Assembly (NCBI GenBank): GCA_021396245.1
Contig: WNYE01000041.1
Span: 248,001-312,000, forward strand
Direction: 5' to 3'
Length of the DNA: 64,000 nucleotides
Origin: Sporothrix humicola
Lineage: Eukaryota; Ascomycota; Sordariomycetes; Ophiostomatales; Ophiostomataceae
The translations under genes were made by a program, and so were the position numbers. This document shows, piece after piece, positions 20,193 to 32,262 of this stretch; the stretch's first letter is position 1; every line of letters begins with the position of its first letter. The notes beneath the pieces were generated by a model. It did no database searches and was not told where the DNA came from. It saw only the letters and a list, made by a program, of their open reading frames with translations.

Positions 20193-23100
20193 ATGGACGA
20201 CCACACATCTCCATCGGCGTCTCCTCCCTCCATTCCACGCCCCCGATCCACCACCTCGTACCCGCAGGAAGGCTCTAACTCCAAAACGGGACGCTCAACC
20301 ACGACGATACCTCGCACAAAGCTTCACAACCTGCGTCGTGCCAAATCTCCCCCGAAAACGTCAAATAAAGCGTCTGCTTCTTCCTCGGCCCCCAAAGCTC
20401 GCACACAGCGCACCACGACCCGGACTCGCCGTGGGCTCGCCAAAGCCAAAACACCAATGCCCGAGCCGGCCCTCGAACCATTTCCCCCATCTGCGCCCTC
20501 TTCTAGCATTTCCAGTGTCGCAGGGCCTTCGACTGAGCCCTCTCAGGAGCCTGTTCTCTCGGACTTGCCGAAACAGCTCTCTGTCGAAACCGCCGAGGAA
20601 ATCGAGCCCGGAAACTCTAATAAGTCTGTCGAGAGCAACTCGCAGTCTGAGGATAGCCAGGACGGCCCGTGGTTTGCTATTCGTGATATCGTGAACGAAA
20701 AGTATATTCGCGGGAAACGTCACTATCTGATTGACTGGGCCAACGACCCCATCACCGGCAAATCTTACGAAAAGACTTGGGTATGTTTTCTTTGTGGGCA
20801 CCGATTTTTTCTCCTCATCTTTATGTGTGTCTAGTGCATAAGCTGACCATCTGTCTAGATTCCTGCTGAAGACGCCAACAAAGAGGCGGTCCTTCACTGG
20901 CAGGAAGTCAAAAAGGCTCGCCAGCTCGACAAAGCTGCTGCTCGGCGCCAGAAGAAGGCCAAAACAAGACTCGCTACCAAGGCGAGAAAGTCCAAGCCTG
21001 TTGCCTCTACCCCGACTGAAGACTCACAGAGCTCCCACGCCAACTCGGGCAGTGCTTTCACATCCCAAGAGTCTCGAGCGTCCCAGGAATCCCAGGAATC
21101 CCAGGAGTCCCAGGAGTCCCAGGCACCCCAGGCACACCAGGAGCCTCAGGAGCCTCAGGAGTCTCAGGAGGCCCTGGAGATTCAAGAATCCCAGGAGTCT
21201 CAAGCGTCTGCAGCCCTTTCTAGCCCGGAGCCCTCCCGGACTGTCTCTCGCAAGCGTCGTTCGCCCTCCTCTGAGAAGGAAAATACAGCTGAAGCTGCCC
21301 CTCGCAAGCGCCGCCTCGTTCAAGGCATTCGGCCGGATAAGAACCGCCCTCTTGAACCCAGCCAGAGCGAGAGCAGCGCCGGCCCCGACCTGAGTCAGAG
21401 CCTGAGCGTGAGCCAAGACCAGGATCAAGACCAGGCGGAGGACACCAAGAGCCCGGAGCTTAGCATCCTTTCTTCACATTCGCCTCTTGCATCCCGCGAG
21501 CAGAGCATCCAGCAGGACGTTGCAGATTTTGGCAGCCAGGGGCCCCTTGTACAGGACGCTCCCGTCCCCACAGCCGCAGCCACTGTCGAATCTGTGGATA
21601 TTGTCCCGCGCCCTGACTTTGACCCCAGCGAGTACGCCCGGCTTTCGCAAGAAAACTCGTCGTCCCAGGAGCTGCCCCAGGCCTCTCTCGACTTCCAGCA
21701 AACCCCGCGGCCCTTCCCGTTTTCCTCGCAGGACGAGGAACAAGACCCTGCCCGCCTGCCATCTGGCCACACCATTCCTGATTCACAGCAGGAAGAGTTT
21801 GGCACGCTTCACACTGCTACTGCCTCGGACGACTCTCAGCCCTTGTTTGTCGACCAGATTGAGGATAGCAGCCTTGAACCTGTTTCTCAGCCAGCCCCCG
21901 CTAAGAAACGGTTCTCGCAGTACTCGATCGAATATATCACATCGCCGAGTGTTGGCCAACAGTTACCTTCCTCGGATATTCCCTCAATTGTTCACTCACA
22001 GCAGCAGCAGCCTCGGCAGCAGTCTCACGCGGCTACTGGAAGCACCACCAGCGGCGACGCTCAAATTGCTCCCCCTTCTTTCGCTGTCCAGTCCCAGGGC
22101 AACGAGCAACTCCGCGCATCCGCCGATTGGGCTTCTGAAGAAGAGCAATTTTTTGCACCAGTCCAGGACAGTGCTGACAAGTCCACGGCAAGCGGCAGCA
22201 GAAGCCAGACTCTCAACTTTCTGACACAGCCCGAGCCAGACTTTCCTCCCTTCACTCAGGAGAGCCAACCAGTCACTGCAAAGACTCCTGTCGCATCCTC
22301 GGCCACCGACAGCAACAACTTTTCAGCTGTTTCTGTCGTTCCTGACTCAACGCGTCCGTTCCGCACCACTGCCCCCAACGACGCAGCACATATTGCTGAG
22401 GAGCATTATTCTTCTATCCCCCTTCCCTCATCGGCACAATTCGTTCCGTATTCTCACGGTGGAACCCAGGACAGTCTTCTCCTGAATACCCCGGCAGTTT
22501 TCTCTGTTCCGCCACGCCCCAGAACACCCACCCAGTCGCAGGACTCATATCGATCGGCGCCTATTGCAGTCATGGCCGAGTCACCTAACTCGCCGCCGGG
22601 TGGATCGTACGCCGCAATGTTCCAGAAGGTCATCCAAGACCACATGGACTCGCTCGACAACACACCTTACATCACCGAGGAACAAGCCGCCGACCCGATC
22701 TTCATGGCCGAGTACAACCGTTTGCAGGCTGAGATGGAGGCCAAGGAAAAGGCAGGCGACTCTTCGGAACAGCCACAGGAAGCCTCTCAGGAGAGCGTTG
22801 TGAGCACCTCGAGTAATGTGCTTCCAATTCCTGCTTCGAGCCAGCCGCAGACTGATCCGCTCATTGCAACGGGCGTGCCCCTCACCACCTCAGCGCTTGA
22901 CGCTTCGCTTCCCCTCCTCCTTTCCCCTACAGCCGCTGGCCAAGGCGGCCCTATTGTGCCTGGCGCCCAGCACATTGGTGGTGCTATCGAGGATATCGGC
23001 AATGTCCATCCGGGCACAATCGCCCCCGGCGATCTTTCTTTTGCCGATGCTGATCCCATGGCATCGTCTGGCCTCGATCTGTCCCCAGAGCCCGAGCCGG

Positions 23101-25661
23101 AACATGAGCCTGAGCCTGAGCAGGAGCCCGAGTTTCCGAGTGAAGACGCTGTTGAGGATGACAACGAGGTGGAGGCTGAGCAACTGCCCATGCCCATTGC
23201 CATGGACGAGGATGCGAATGTTGAAGACGAGGACGAGGACGACCTGTCGTCCCTCTCCAATCCCAACTACACAACTTCCAGCTATGTCGTCACTCTCCCC
23301 CTCGCTGCCAATACCCGCCAGTACTACGCCGATTTTGTTGTCAAGGAGGAGAGCCAGGAAGCCATTAAGGAATACAGCGAAGCCTTCTCCCGCGATATCT
23401 ATGAAGTGCCCAGTCCCGAGTCCATTGCCCGGGTCGACGAGATTCTCCGCACATTGATCGACTTCTCGGATCTGCCAACGTTCCCTGGCGGCCTTCCGCC
23501 CCTGGACAACAAAACCATGACGAAGCATGCCCTCGACACCAACAGCAAGTTCTTGTTCCTATACGAGTTCCTCGAGGCTATTTCGACTGTCGAGAAGGAG
23601 ATCTTGATCCTTGTACGCAAGGGGATGGCTTTTGATAACCTTGAAGGAATGCTCAGCTATGCAGGCATCCCACACGAACGGTTCCAGGCTGGAAGCTATG
23701 TCCGTCCCTCGAGCCCTGGTAAGTCCTCGGCTGGATCAGAGGGCTCTGACAAGCCAGAGGCGCGCCGCCACCGCCGGAGCGGTATGCCCTCGGTGTTGTT
23801 GGCCGACACAACGGAAATGAGCGACGCTATGAGAGCCGCCAGCCCCGACGCCGACGACTTCCCCAAGCCTACCGACTTTGACATTGTCATTGGATTCGAC
23901 CACACTGCTCGCACAACGGGCCTGATGGGCTACTTCCAAAACGAGTCTGAGTCGCCCAGCACATCCGACGCGGCTGCAGAGAACAACGGCAGAGCCGGCA
24001 ATCGCAGTCTTCCCAAGCCCATTGCTCTGCTGCTGGTGTGCGCCTGGACGCTGGAGCATATTGACCTCCGGCTTGAGCGGAACTCGGTCGACAATTTGGA
24101 GCGCACAAACGCCCTTTTGCTCTGCACGCTGGAGAGCCTTTCGCACCTGAGGGATAACCCGTACGAAATCAACCCTGCCAAACCTCACGAGGCAGCCCAG
24201 GCATTCGCTCAAATGATCAGAGAACCCAACAAGGCTCTGGCCTGGGAGACGACTCCGCTCACCGAGGAGGTCTTTGACATCTACATGAACTCGTCCGGCG
24301 CTGCATCGCAGCCCACATTCACTCAGGAAGAGACCATCGATGGCGGCCTCTTCCGCTCGCGCAAGCGGCAGCTGGTAAGTGACACATTCTGGAATTTTAG
24401 ACAAGAAAAAGACCAAGACTAACCAATTCGGCAGGACGATGATAACGAGGGCGAGGACTCCCCCAAGCGGATGCGCCTGGCTGATGCCGTGACTCCTATC
24501 GTCCGCCATGTGACCGACCACTACAACGATGTTATCCAGTTCCAGCTTGATCGCCTCGACGTGAGAGTCCCCGATGATGCTCCGCGAGTTCAGATTTCCG
24601 TCGCTCAGCTTGAGGCCCTCGCTTCCAAAGTTGCATTCCTGTCATCCGAGCTGGAGAGCAAGGAAGAAGTCGAGGCGTCAATGACAGAGCACTGCCGCAG
24701 CCTCGGCCGTCTAAACAAGAGCACCACCGCGACCATCAATGATGTTCAGAAGAAGCTCATTGCCGCCGTCAAGGAGCGCAGCGCCTTTGAGCGAGAGCGT
24801 GATGCTGCCGTCAAGGAGGCCGCGTCGACCAAGGAGAAGCTTGAGGCTCGCAATGCGTCGCTTGCTGAGCTGCGTGCCGAGAAGAAGGCACTCGAGACCC
24901 GCGTTGCCGAGACCGACGCTCTTCTTGCCGGCTCGAGCCAGCCTGACGCTGCAGAGCTGGGCGCCGCCCGCGTTGCCCTCAAGGAGGCCCAGGACAAGGC
25001 CGCCACACTGGAGCGCAAGGTTGCCAATGCTGACACAGACCTGGCCCACGCGCGCCGCGCATATCAGGACGCATCTAACGCTGCTGCCGACCTCAGCACC
25101 GAGAACCGCGACCTCAAGGCCCGTATCAGAGAGCTCGAGCGCCTTTCGTCCGACAACCTGCGCCAGATTCGCCAGACCCAGAACCAGAACGAGACCGAAT
25201 ACTACCGCAGGCAGTGGGACGAGGCCAGAACCATGCTTAACGAGCGTGAGCACGAGCTGGAGTTCACTCGCGACGAGCTGCGCATTCTCAAGAACGGCCG
25301 CCGCGAGACGCGCCAGCAGAGTGTGCCTCGCAGCCCGCGTCTGAGCGTTATCAGCCCTCGCACAATTTCGGGTCGTGGCGGCAGTGTCGGTGTGGGCCCC
25401 AATGGCGGCAGCAGCAGTGCAAGCGTCACACCCGCCCCGAACATGGGTGCTGGCCAAGGCTTTGCCGTTACCGCGAGGGCATCAGTCAGCCGGGGCAACA
25501 GCCCAGTGTCTGCCAACTTTGATCCCTCTGTCCATGGCGGCGTGCCGGGTGGAAGCGGTGGCAATGGCGGCAGTGGTGCAGGTGGCGGTCCCCCGGTCGC
25601 CGGCATGACCTACCTCAACTCCAACCAGGGCGGTGGCCGCTGGCAGCATCTGCGTGACTGA
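20193..25661 (+). CDS. Chromodomain protein with Hda2/3-like domain and C-terminal coiled coil
   Basis: Three exons, join(20193..20780, 20859..24374, 24435..25661), coding 1776 residues; introns are 78 and 60 bp. Residues about 160-214 are a chromodomain (WFAIRDIVNEKYIRGKRHYL, then DWANDPITGKSYEKTW and IPAEDANKEAVLHWQE) cut by intron 1. A long Ser/Gln/Glu/Pro-rich region follows, with SQE repeats. Residues about 995-1317 form a folded block (SSYVVTLPLAANTRQYYADF, FLFLYEFLEAISTVEKEILI, DFDIVIGFDHTARTTGLMGY, LVCAWTLEHIDLRLERNS) that resembles the helicase-like fold of yeast Hda2/Hda3. A coiled coil spans about 1390-1690, then a Gly-rich tail. This fits a scaffold of an HDA1-type histone deacetylase complex that reads methylated H3; in Neurospora the comparable part may be CDP-2 of the HCHC complex, but I cannot confirm orthology. 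Confidence 0.85.
21063..21206 (+). repeat. 9-bp coding minisatellite (SQE/PQE units) in the chromodomain gene
   Basis: About 16 units of a 9-bp motif close to CCCAGGAGT code for repeats of S-Q-E, drifting to P-Q-E and A-P-Q. Units near the centre are almost identical, pointing to recent slippage. It lies in the disordered part between the chromodomain and the Hda2/3-like block. Confidence 0.75.
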
Positions 25662-27703
25662 TTGATTTTCTCGGTCTGGAATGCACGCATTGGGATCGTT
25701 GCTTTTTTTACATGAATTCCTTTTTTATTTGTTGACCCTTTTTGGCATTTTGGCGGAGGCTTTCTTCTTCTTTTTCTTTCTGTCTGCGTCGTTTCATATT
25801 CCCCTTTACTTGTTACCGCTTCTTTTTCCAATTGCGTTACCCGGCTATGCTATATGTCTCTTCTATTTAGAGATCTCTGCCATTTCACGATCATGGTTGC
25901 ATTTTACTTTGTTGCTTATTCTTCTATTCTTTCTTTTTATCTACTTTTTTTTATTCATGTTCATTCCGTTGCTGTTTGGAATGGGGACCCAACGCAATCG
26001 GCTTCGATTCTCTCTGTATTATCTCTATTTTCTTATCTGTCTTTTCTTTTCTTTGTCATCTTACTTCATGTACTGGCCTCGGGTCATTTGTTTAACGCTT
26101 CTGCCTCTGCCTCTGCTTTTATTTTTGCTTTTATCTCTGTTTCTACCACTGTTACTGTACAGTCACACTCACGGCCTCGGGGATGGCCTTATTCTGCTTT
26201 TTATAGTGTACTCACAATGTACACCATCTAGTCAGTTATGACAGTTAAAGGAATTCAAGCAATTAAGTTATATGAACGCTCGGTGATTCAGCAATGCAAA
26301 ATTAGTATTTCTTTCATTAGAGTGTAGCTCTCTGGACAGCAATAAACAGTCACACAAACGAACACATGCCATAGAGGTGAAAATGATTGATCTTGAAAAG
26401 GATTAATGAAAGGACTCCACGCCACGCTCCCACCCAAGCCTAAGCCAGAAAAGAAGTGAAGAAAGAGACTGATAACAAGAGAAGAATAAAGAAGAAGAAA
26501 AAGAAGAAAAAAAAGGAAACCATGAAGCCAACATAACAACACAAAGATCCCGCGTCCCATTTTTGTGTATCCCATCCCATCCCAGATATGTACCATCCTT
26601 CCGTCCTTGATGTTGAAGTGGCCTCTCCATTCCAGCGCCTCCCCAAACCGTTGCACTTTAAGAAAGAAAGAAAAAGAAAAAGAAAAAGGAAAAGGAAAGA
26701 AAAAAAAATCCCCTGGTCCGATGCAGTGCAATTCTATATCCTCTTTTCTCCTTTCTCCCTCTCCTCTTTTTGGTCCGAAAAAGGTGACTTGACTCCTCTT
26801 GTGCTCCCCGAGAAATGCATTCCCTTTTGTTCGCCCGCTTTGCCCTGTCCCGCTGTCTCAAATGTCGTGAAAACACAAGATCCGTTGAGTGAAGCAACAA
26901 CCGCATGGAAATCAAAGTAAATGCAAGACAAGGCACAAATCAAACTAGGCAAAACAAGCAAAGCAGGCAAACAAGAATAGCAAGTGCAAATATGAAGAAG
27001 CAAAAACAATTAAATCAGAACAGACTGGAGTGATGTAATGTGTGGTGTGTAGCGAGGAAACAATGATCGAGAGAGAAGGGGGGAGGATGGAGGTCAAACT
27101 GTATAAAACAAAACAAAACAAGTAGCACAAGAGGAAGAACAAAGGGAGTCCAGGGACCAAAGCATAGAGAGAGAAAAGGAGAAAAGAAAAACAAACGGCC
27201 GATATGACCGGATGAGTCGATGCAACAATACCAAAAGCCAACTTGAATAAAAAACAGTCCGTAAAAAGAAAAGAAGAATTCACCGACACCAGTCCAATCG
27301 CAGTTCGCTCCCCCTTTTCCCTTTTTATATGGCCCTCCCTTGTTGTGTGTAAAAAAAAAAAAAAAAGATTGATCGCCCGCTCAATTTTTGCCGTCCTGCC
27401 AGTCCTTTTTTTTGTCCCCAAAGCCTGCCAGAGCCTGCCAAAGCTAATGCAAACACAACCCCTTTGCGAAGAATAACAAAGGCCGGGGCCACCCGGGGTC
27501 GCCCAAGAAAAGCAATCAAAAAACAATCTTACCAGGCCCGATCCCAACATCCAAACGTCCTTTTATGTCCTGGCAAAAAAATGAAGTCGAAAAATAATAT
27601 AAAGAAAAAATGAAAAGAAGTGAAGAAAAGCAGCAAATGTAAATCAACCATGCTCAGAGCATGAGATCATCCCGAAAGGCACCATCAATGATGTGATGTT
27701 TGC
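25662..27703. other. Convergent intergenic region with long Y/R-rich tracts
   Basis: 2.0 kb between the facing chromodomain and Dri1-like genes. The left half (25700-26160) is T-rich on the + strand, and the right half is A-rich, including a near-mirror A/G tract at 26653-26709 and a run of about 17 A at 27350-27366. This is what two long facing 3' UTRs would look like. All open frames here are Phe/Leu/Ser or Lys/Glu-rich composition artefacts. No gene seen. Confidence 0.5.
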
Positions 27704-29901
27704 TTAAGCGGGCGACTTGTTAGGGGGCGCGCCGGAGCCGTTCTGGCGGTTCTCACCCGAGTTGTTCACTGACAGACCGCCCATACCGGTCGACAGGAAA
27801 GCAAAGGGGTCGGTCTGCGAGTAAAAGTTGTTGGACGGGCCAGCGGACGCAGGGCCGTTGGTGGCAGACTGGAACGCAGCCTCGGCAGCACGGCTATCAA
27901 AGGGGCCGGCCGAGTGAGAGCTCGAGACAGGGCCGAAGTGCGTGTTCAGGGGAGGGTACGGCGCAGCGTTGCTGCCGCCAAGGCCCGAGGGCAGCGCATA
28001 AGTGCTCGGGGGGCCGCCAAACTGCTGCCCGTAACCGCCGTTTCCGCCACCGCCAGATGCAAAGGGACCACCACCGGAAGCAAAGGGGCCGGGGCCCGGG
28101 TTGCCACCCATGGAGTTCTGGTTCATGTTGTAGTTAGAGCCACCGTCCATGGGCGACGGGTAGCCTGAGTCCGCGACAACAGCGGCAGTCGCACGGCTAG
28201 CACCGCAGCGAAGACAACAAACGTTCTTGGCAAAGTTGTGGTAGCCACAGGCCTCGTTGCCACACTTCCAGTCACCAGCACGGAAAGGCACAACGCCGCT
28301 GCCACCCATGCGGCCACCACCGTGACCACCGCCGCCCATGTGGCCATGGCCATGGCCGTGACCGTGGCCGTGGCCGTGACCATGGTGGTTACCATGCTGT
28401 TGTTGGGGCGGGCCCATCATCGACTGAGGGCCATAGAAGTAGCCGCCGCCACCCATGTCGCCGGTCGGGCCGGCACTGACAGCAGGGAATGAGCAACGGA
28501 AGCAAGCCGTGCGGCGCTGGAAGTTTGAGAAACCGCACGAAGGGCAGGTCCAGTCGCCAGGACGCGGCCGGTTCTTGCTGGGGGGGAAGGGCGTCAGAAT
28601 CTCGGCGGCGCGGTCGAGAACACGGCTCGAGGAGGGCGACACCTCAATGGCCTTCTCATTAAGAGCACGGCCGTTCATGCAGAGGCTCTCGGCAGCCTCC
28701 TCGTGGGACGAGAAAACAGCGAAACCGGTGCCGGTAGGCTTGTGCTGCTCGGGGGTACGAAGCGTCCAAAATGCAATAGGACGGCCGCCGAACTGGGTGA
28801 ACCAGCTCTCCAGTTCGGACTGGGTAGTGTCATGGGGAAGGCCAGACATGTGCAAGACCTTGCTCCGCTCAGACAGGAAAGCTCTCACATCCGCACGTGC
28901 GTCCATAGGGCGGGCCAGGACATCGGGGTGCTCGTGGGCCGGCTGGGACTTCCGGATCAGGCCGCGCAGAACACGGGCCAGGGTGACAGCCTCCTCCATG
29001 GCTCTGCGAGGCGAGGCCGGGGCCAGTGCCTGCAGGTGGAAAGGAAGATTGTGTTTGATGGGAGCGCTGGATTGGACGGCCTCGACTTCAAGGGCAGCGC
29101 AGATGTTAGCGAGCGACGAAGGACCAAAGGGGAGCGACTCCGGGTGGTGCTGCTGCCATCTCTGATACTCCTGGCGCAGGTCGAAAGTCCGAGAGTGCTG
29201 TAGATACGGCGGGAGGACGACGGCCTTGTCCCGGGCCTCACGTGGCAGCTGCACACGGAGATCCCAAGCATCAAGCGTAACGAAAACGAAGTCGAGGTTC
29301 TGCGAAGTCAGGTGTTCCGAGGCAAATGCGTCGAAGCGGTTGACGGCGTCACGGAAGCTTCCGGCATTTCTAACGTGCTCCCAGGTGAGCGTGGTCAAGC
29401 TGGCTAGAGTGGTTGTTAGCTATTACGCTGGTAAAGCAGGAGGATATATCGCAACGGGTAGCAAGTCTGGTGCCAGAAGAATCGGTCAAGCAGACGACGG
29501 AAACTGGAGAGAGAGAGAAGGACTTTTCAACGGAATTGATCCAAAGAAAAGAGGCCGTAACAGGGGATCGGCGTTCCCGTATACGAATATTGTCCCAACC
29601 AGGCCTTGTACCTGGTCCCTCTCTCGTTCCAACCGCTCGTTGTCCATATCTCCTGCCCCAATGGCACTGGGAGTTTTGTGAACTTACTACACAGCGGTGT
29701 GATGGGGGTGTTGATCGGCTTCACAAGGACGCTCTCGCGGTAGAGCTCGTCCAGGCTCTTGGAGTCGAGCAGGATCCAGCCAATCTCGATGACTTCGGCG
29801 GAATCTTTGGTAACGTAAACGCCGTGCTCGTCACAAGTTGTGGCAACATGGATCACGACGTATCGGTCGATCGACGCCGGAGGTTGCTGGTTGTTGGCCA
29901 T
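27704..29901 (-). CDS. dri1: Dri1-like RNA-binding protein: degenerate DEDD exonuclease fold, RRM, two RanBP2 zinc fingers
   Basis: Two exons, complement(27704..29403, 29688..29901), coding 637 residues; the 284-bp intron (donor GTAAGT, acceptor CTCTAG) is the longest found here. Residues about 12-215 resemble an ERI1-type 3'-5' exonuclease, but the first catalytic motif reads IHVATTCDE where active enzymes have DFEATCDE. An RRM follows (about 250-330, VLHMSGLPHDTTQSELESWF, then GTGFAVFSSHEEAAESL). RanBP2 fingers lie at about 353-375 (WTCPSC...N...CFRC) and 447-472 (WKCGNEAC...N...CLRC), separated by a His-Gly repeat. The tail is Gly/Asn/Ser-rich. The order matches fission yeast Dri1, reported to act in heterochromatin assembly through RNAi and deacetylation (from memory). 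Filamentous fungal copies are sometimes called asparagine-rich protein. Confidence 0.88.
28338..28396 (-). repeat. His-Gly dipeptide repeat inside the Dri1-like gene
   Basis: A 6-bp periodic tract (GGCCAT/GGCCGT on the + strand) codes for alternating His and Gly between the two zinc fingers. Such tracts vary in length by slippage and can bind divalent metals. It lies at about residues 407-425. Confidence 0.7.
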
Positions 29902-32094
29902 TGTATCGTGAGAAGGTGGTATCGAGAAAAGGGTCGGTAAAAATAAAGGGAGGGAGGTATGTCGAGATCCGGAGGAAACTGCGTAATTGGCAAGCTGTGA
30001 GCCAAAGAGGTGTTAACAAGGCTGACAGCAGAGATTGGGGAGAATAAAAACCCAACGTTGGCACAGTTCGATAGCCACCACAGCTGCAGCCTCCAAGCCT
30101 CGCAACAGGAGGCGAGGACAGGAGGCAATGGGCGAGAATGAAAGATGCAGTGGCAATCATGAGGCTGCAGCCGAGAACCGAACCCAAAAAGGGTCACCAA
30201 AAGACCAAAAGGCAAAAGCACAAAAACAACGTACCCGGAGCGAGTCTCTTCAGGGGTCAAGTGGTCGAAAGGCGCGAAAGCCAAGTCAACCTGCCAGACG
30301 AAACTCGAAAAGATGCTGCAAAAAGAATACGGACAAGCAGCCGGTCGAGTATGAGATCGAGGGCCGACTCGTGGAAGAATGGTGTAATGTGGTAAAAGTT
30401 GAGTTCCGAGGTGCTGAAGAAGATGCTTCAGCACGAAATAAGGAGTGGGCGATCGACAAGAGGTGATTTTTTTTGTCGTAGGTGCCGGAGAATTTCCTCT
30501 TCGACGAGTCTTCGCTCTGCTTCCCGTCGGATGAAGATAGGGAGAGATGCAAAGAAGAGAGAGGATGAGGAAGGGAAAAGGTCGGGGAAGAGAAAGATCT
30601 GGTTGCTTCGGCACGGGAAGGTCGAGGCGGGAAGTCGAGTAGAGAGGGCAGGAGCAAAGGAGAGGAGAAACAAGACGGAAGAGCAGGAAAGGAGGCAGAG
30701 GTCGAGGAGGGAAGGAACACACGGACGCTGAGGACAGTTGAGTGGGCCGGTGGACGGTGGGCAAGACAGTGCAAGGAACTACTAGGGAAGGACGTGGGTA
30801 CGGAAGGCACGTTTGTGGTGCGTGGAGAGGCGTTAAAAAACTAGTATAAAAAAATAAATGTCAAAAAAATAGGGAAATTGCTCGGTTTCTTAGGCGGTGC
30901 CTTGTCAAAACGCAGCAAAAAAACAGAGGGCTCCAGAATTAATTGTAAACTATCTTTTTTTTTTTTCTTTCTTTTATGTTTTATTTTTTACTGGGTCCAA
31001 CCTGGCCTGTCTCCTGCAACGGAAACGCGTTCGCTGCACGACGCCAGAAAAGCTTCAAAAAGAGCGCGTAACGAGTATCGCAGCCTCGTCTTTCCAATTG
31101 ACATCCATCTTGTATTCCATGACTTGGATTCAGATAGCAAAGTCTACAGCCGTCAAGATTCGTTCTTTTAGTACGAAAAGTAGCGCAGAGACATCCGTTG
31201 CCTGATAGCTGTTGCTGTTGGTTCTCAAATTCTCGGCTCGCAGTGTCTAAAGTTCACACTGTGGGGTGGAAACCAGCTATCAGTACCTCTTGGCTGTAAT
31301 TTGGTGTAGATGGTACTTGTCGGCGACTCGTCCCCCTGAAAGATACTGGAGCTTGCTGGAAACGGGCGTTGGAAGTGGGGTAGGGGTCCCCTGGCACCCG
31401 GCTAGGAAAGCGCGACGGGTGCCTGCCGTGGCCGTTGCCCTGATTTTGGTGCGGTGTGCTGTCTGACGACGAGGGTCCCACGCTTGCGTGGAGCTATCGC
31501 GAGCCATTGCTCCAAGAAGCTCAAGCTGCCATATGGAATAAAGAAGCTCGGAAAGGTTGGTTGAGGTTGAGTGATTGACATTTATTTTTGCATTTTGCCA
31601 GCCATGTACGTCGTACTCTGCTCTTCTGTTCCAGCCGTTGAACTTTCGAATGTTGTTTGTTTTTCCACGCTAACTTGTCGTCCAATCCAACATGGAAGGA
31701 GCAATAAATTCAACAAAAAGGCGTGGCCGCCGTATGCGCCAGACACGGGGAAGGCACGGCTGGCTGGTGGTTGCGTTGATCTGCTCGTATCGTTTATTCA
31801 GGATGGCAACACCGCCGAGCGGGCAGGAGCCGTCACCAACGTGACTGGCCCAGCTTGCCTCTTGGCTGTGTCCTTCTGGGACTGTTGCAGCGTGCCTTAC
31901 GCACCTCCCCGCGCTTCCTGTTTTGCCTCTGCCAGCCTGCCTTTGTTTTCGAAAGCACTTTCTCAGTTCATTACCGCCCAGGTATCACCTGTCTCTTGCC
32001 GGTTCAGCGCCCGGTACATCCACCAGCTATCCGGACCGTCGAGCCACCGACTCACCACTGATCTGATCTTGAAGGTGCTCTGTGCCTTTATGCA

Positions 32095-32171
32095 CACTTA
32101 CAACATAGCACTTACATCACTTATAGCACTTGCAATACTTATAACACTTACAACACTTACAGCACTTACTC
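32095..32171. repeat. 9-bp minisatellite, unit CACTTAYAR
   Basis: Eight units in the form CACTTACAA, CACTTACAT, CACTTATAG, CACTTGCAA, TACTTATAA and so on. The last seven are in perfect 9-bp register (32109-32171), with one 5-bp interruption after the first. Confidence 0.8.
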
Positions 32172-32190
32172 CGTATAGTCTTTTATAATA

Positions 32191-32262
32191 TAACGAGTAC
32201 AGTAAATACAGTGAATATAATAAGTATAACGAATATCATAAATACAACGAATACAGCGAATA
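32191..32262. repeat. Second 9-bp minisatellite, unit YARYRAATA
   Basis: Eight successive 9-bp units (TAACGAGTA, CAGTAAATA, CAGTGAATA, TAATAAGTA, TAACGAATA, TCATAAATA, CAACGAATA, CAGCGAATA) in exact register, beginning 20 bp after the first array. The unit sequence differs from the first array but has the same period. Confidence 0.8.

Noticed and set aside
26653..26709. A/G mirror tract as a triplex element
   Set aside because: The mirror symmetry is imperfect and such tracts are common in facing 3' UTRs here.
31571..32188. 205-codon plus frame
   Set aside because: It runs through the snap-back repeat and the 9-bp minisatellite (TLT/ALT repeats), so it is unlikely to be coding.
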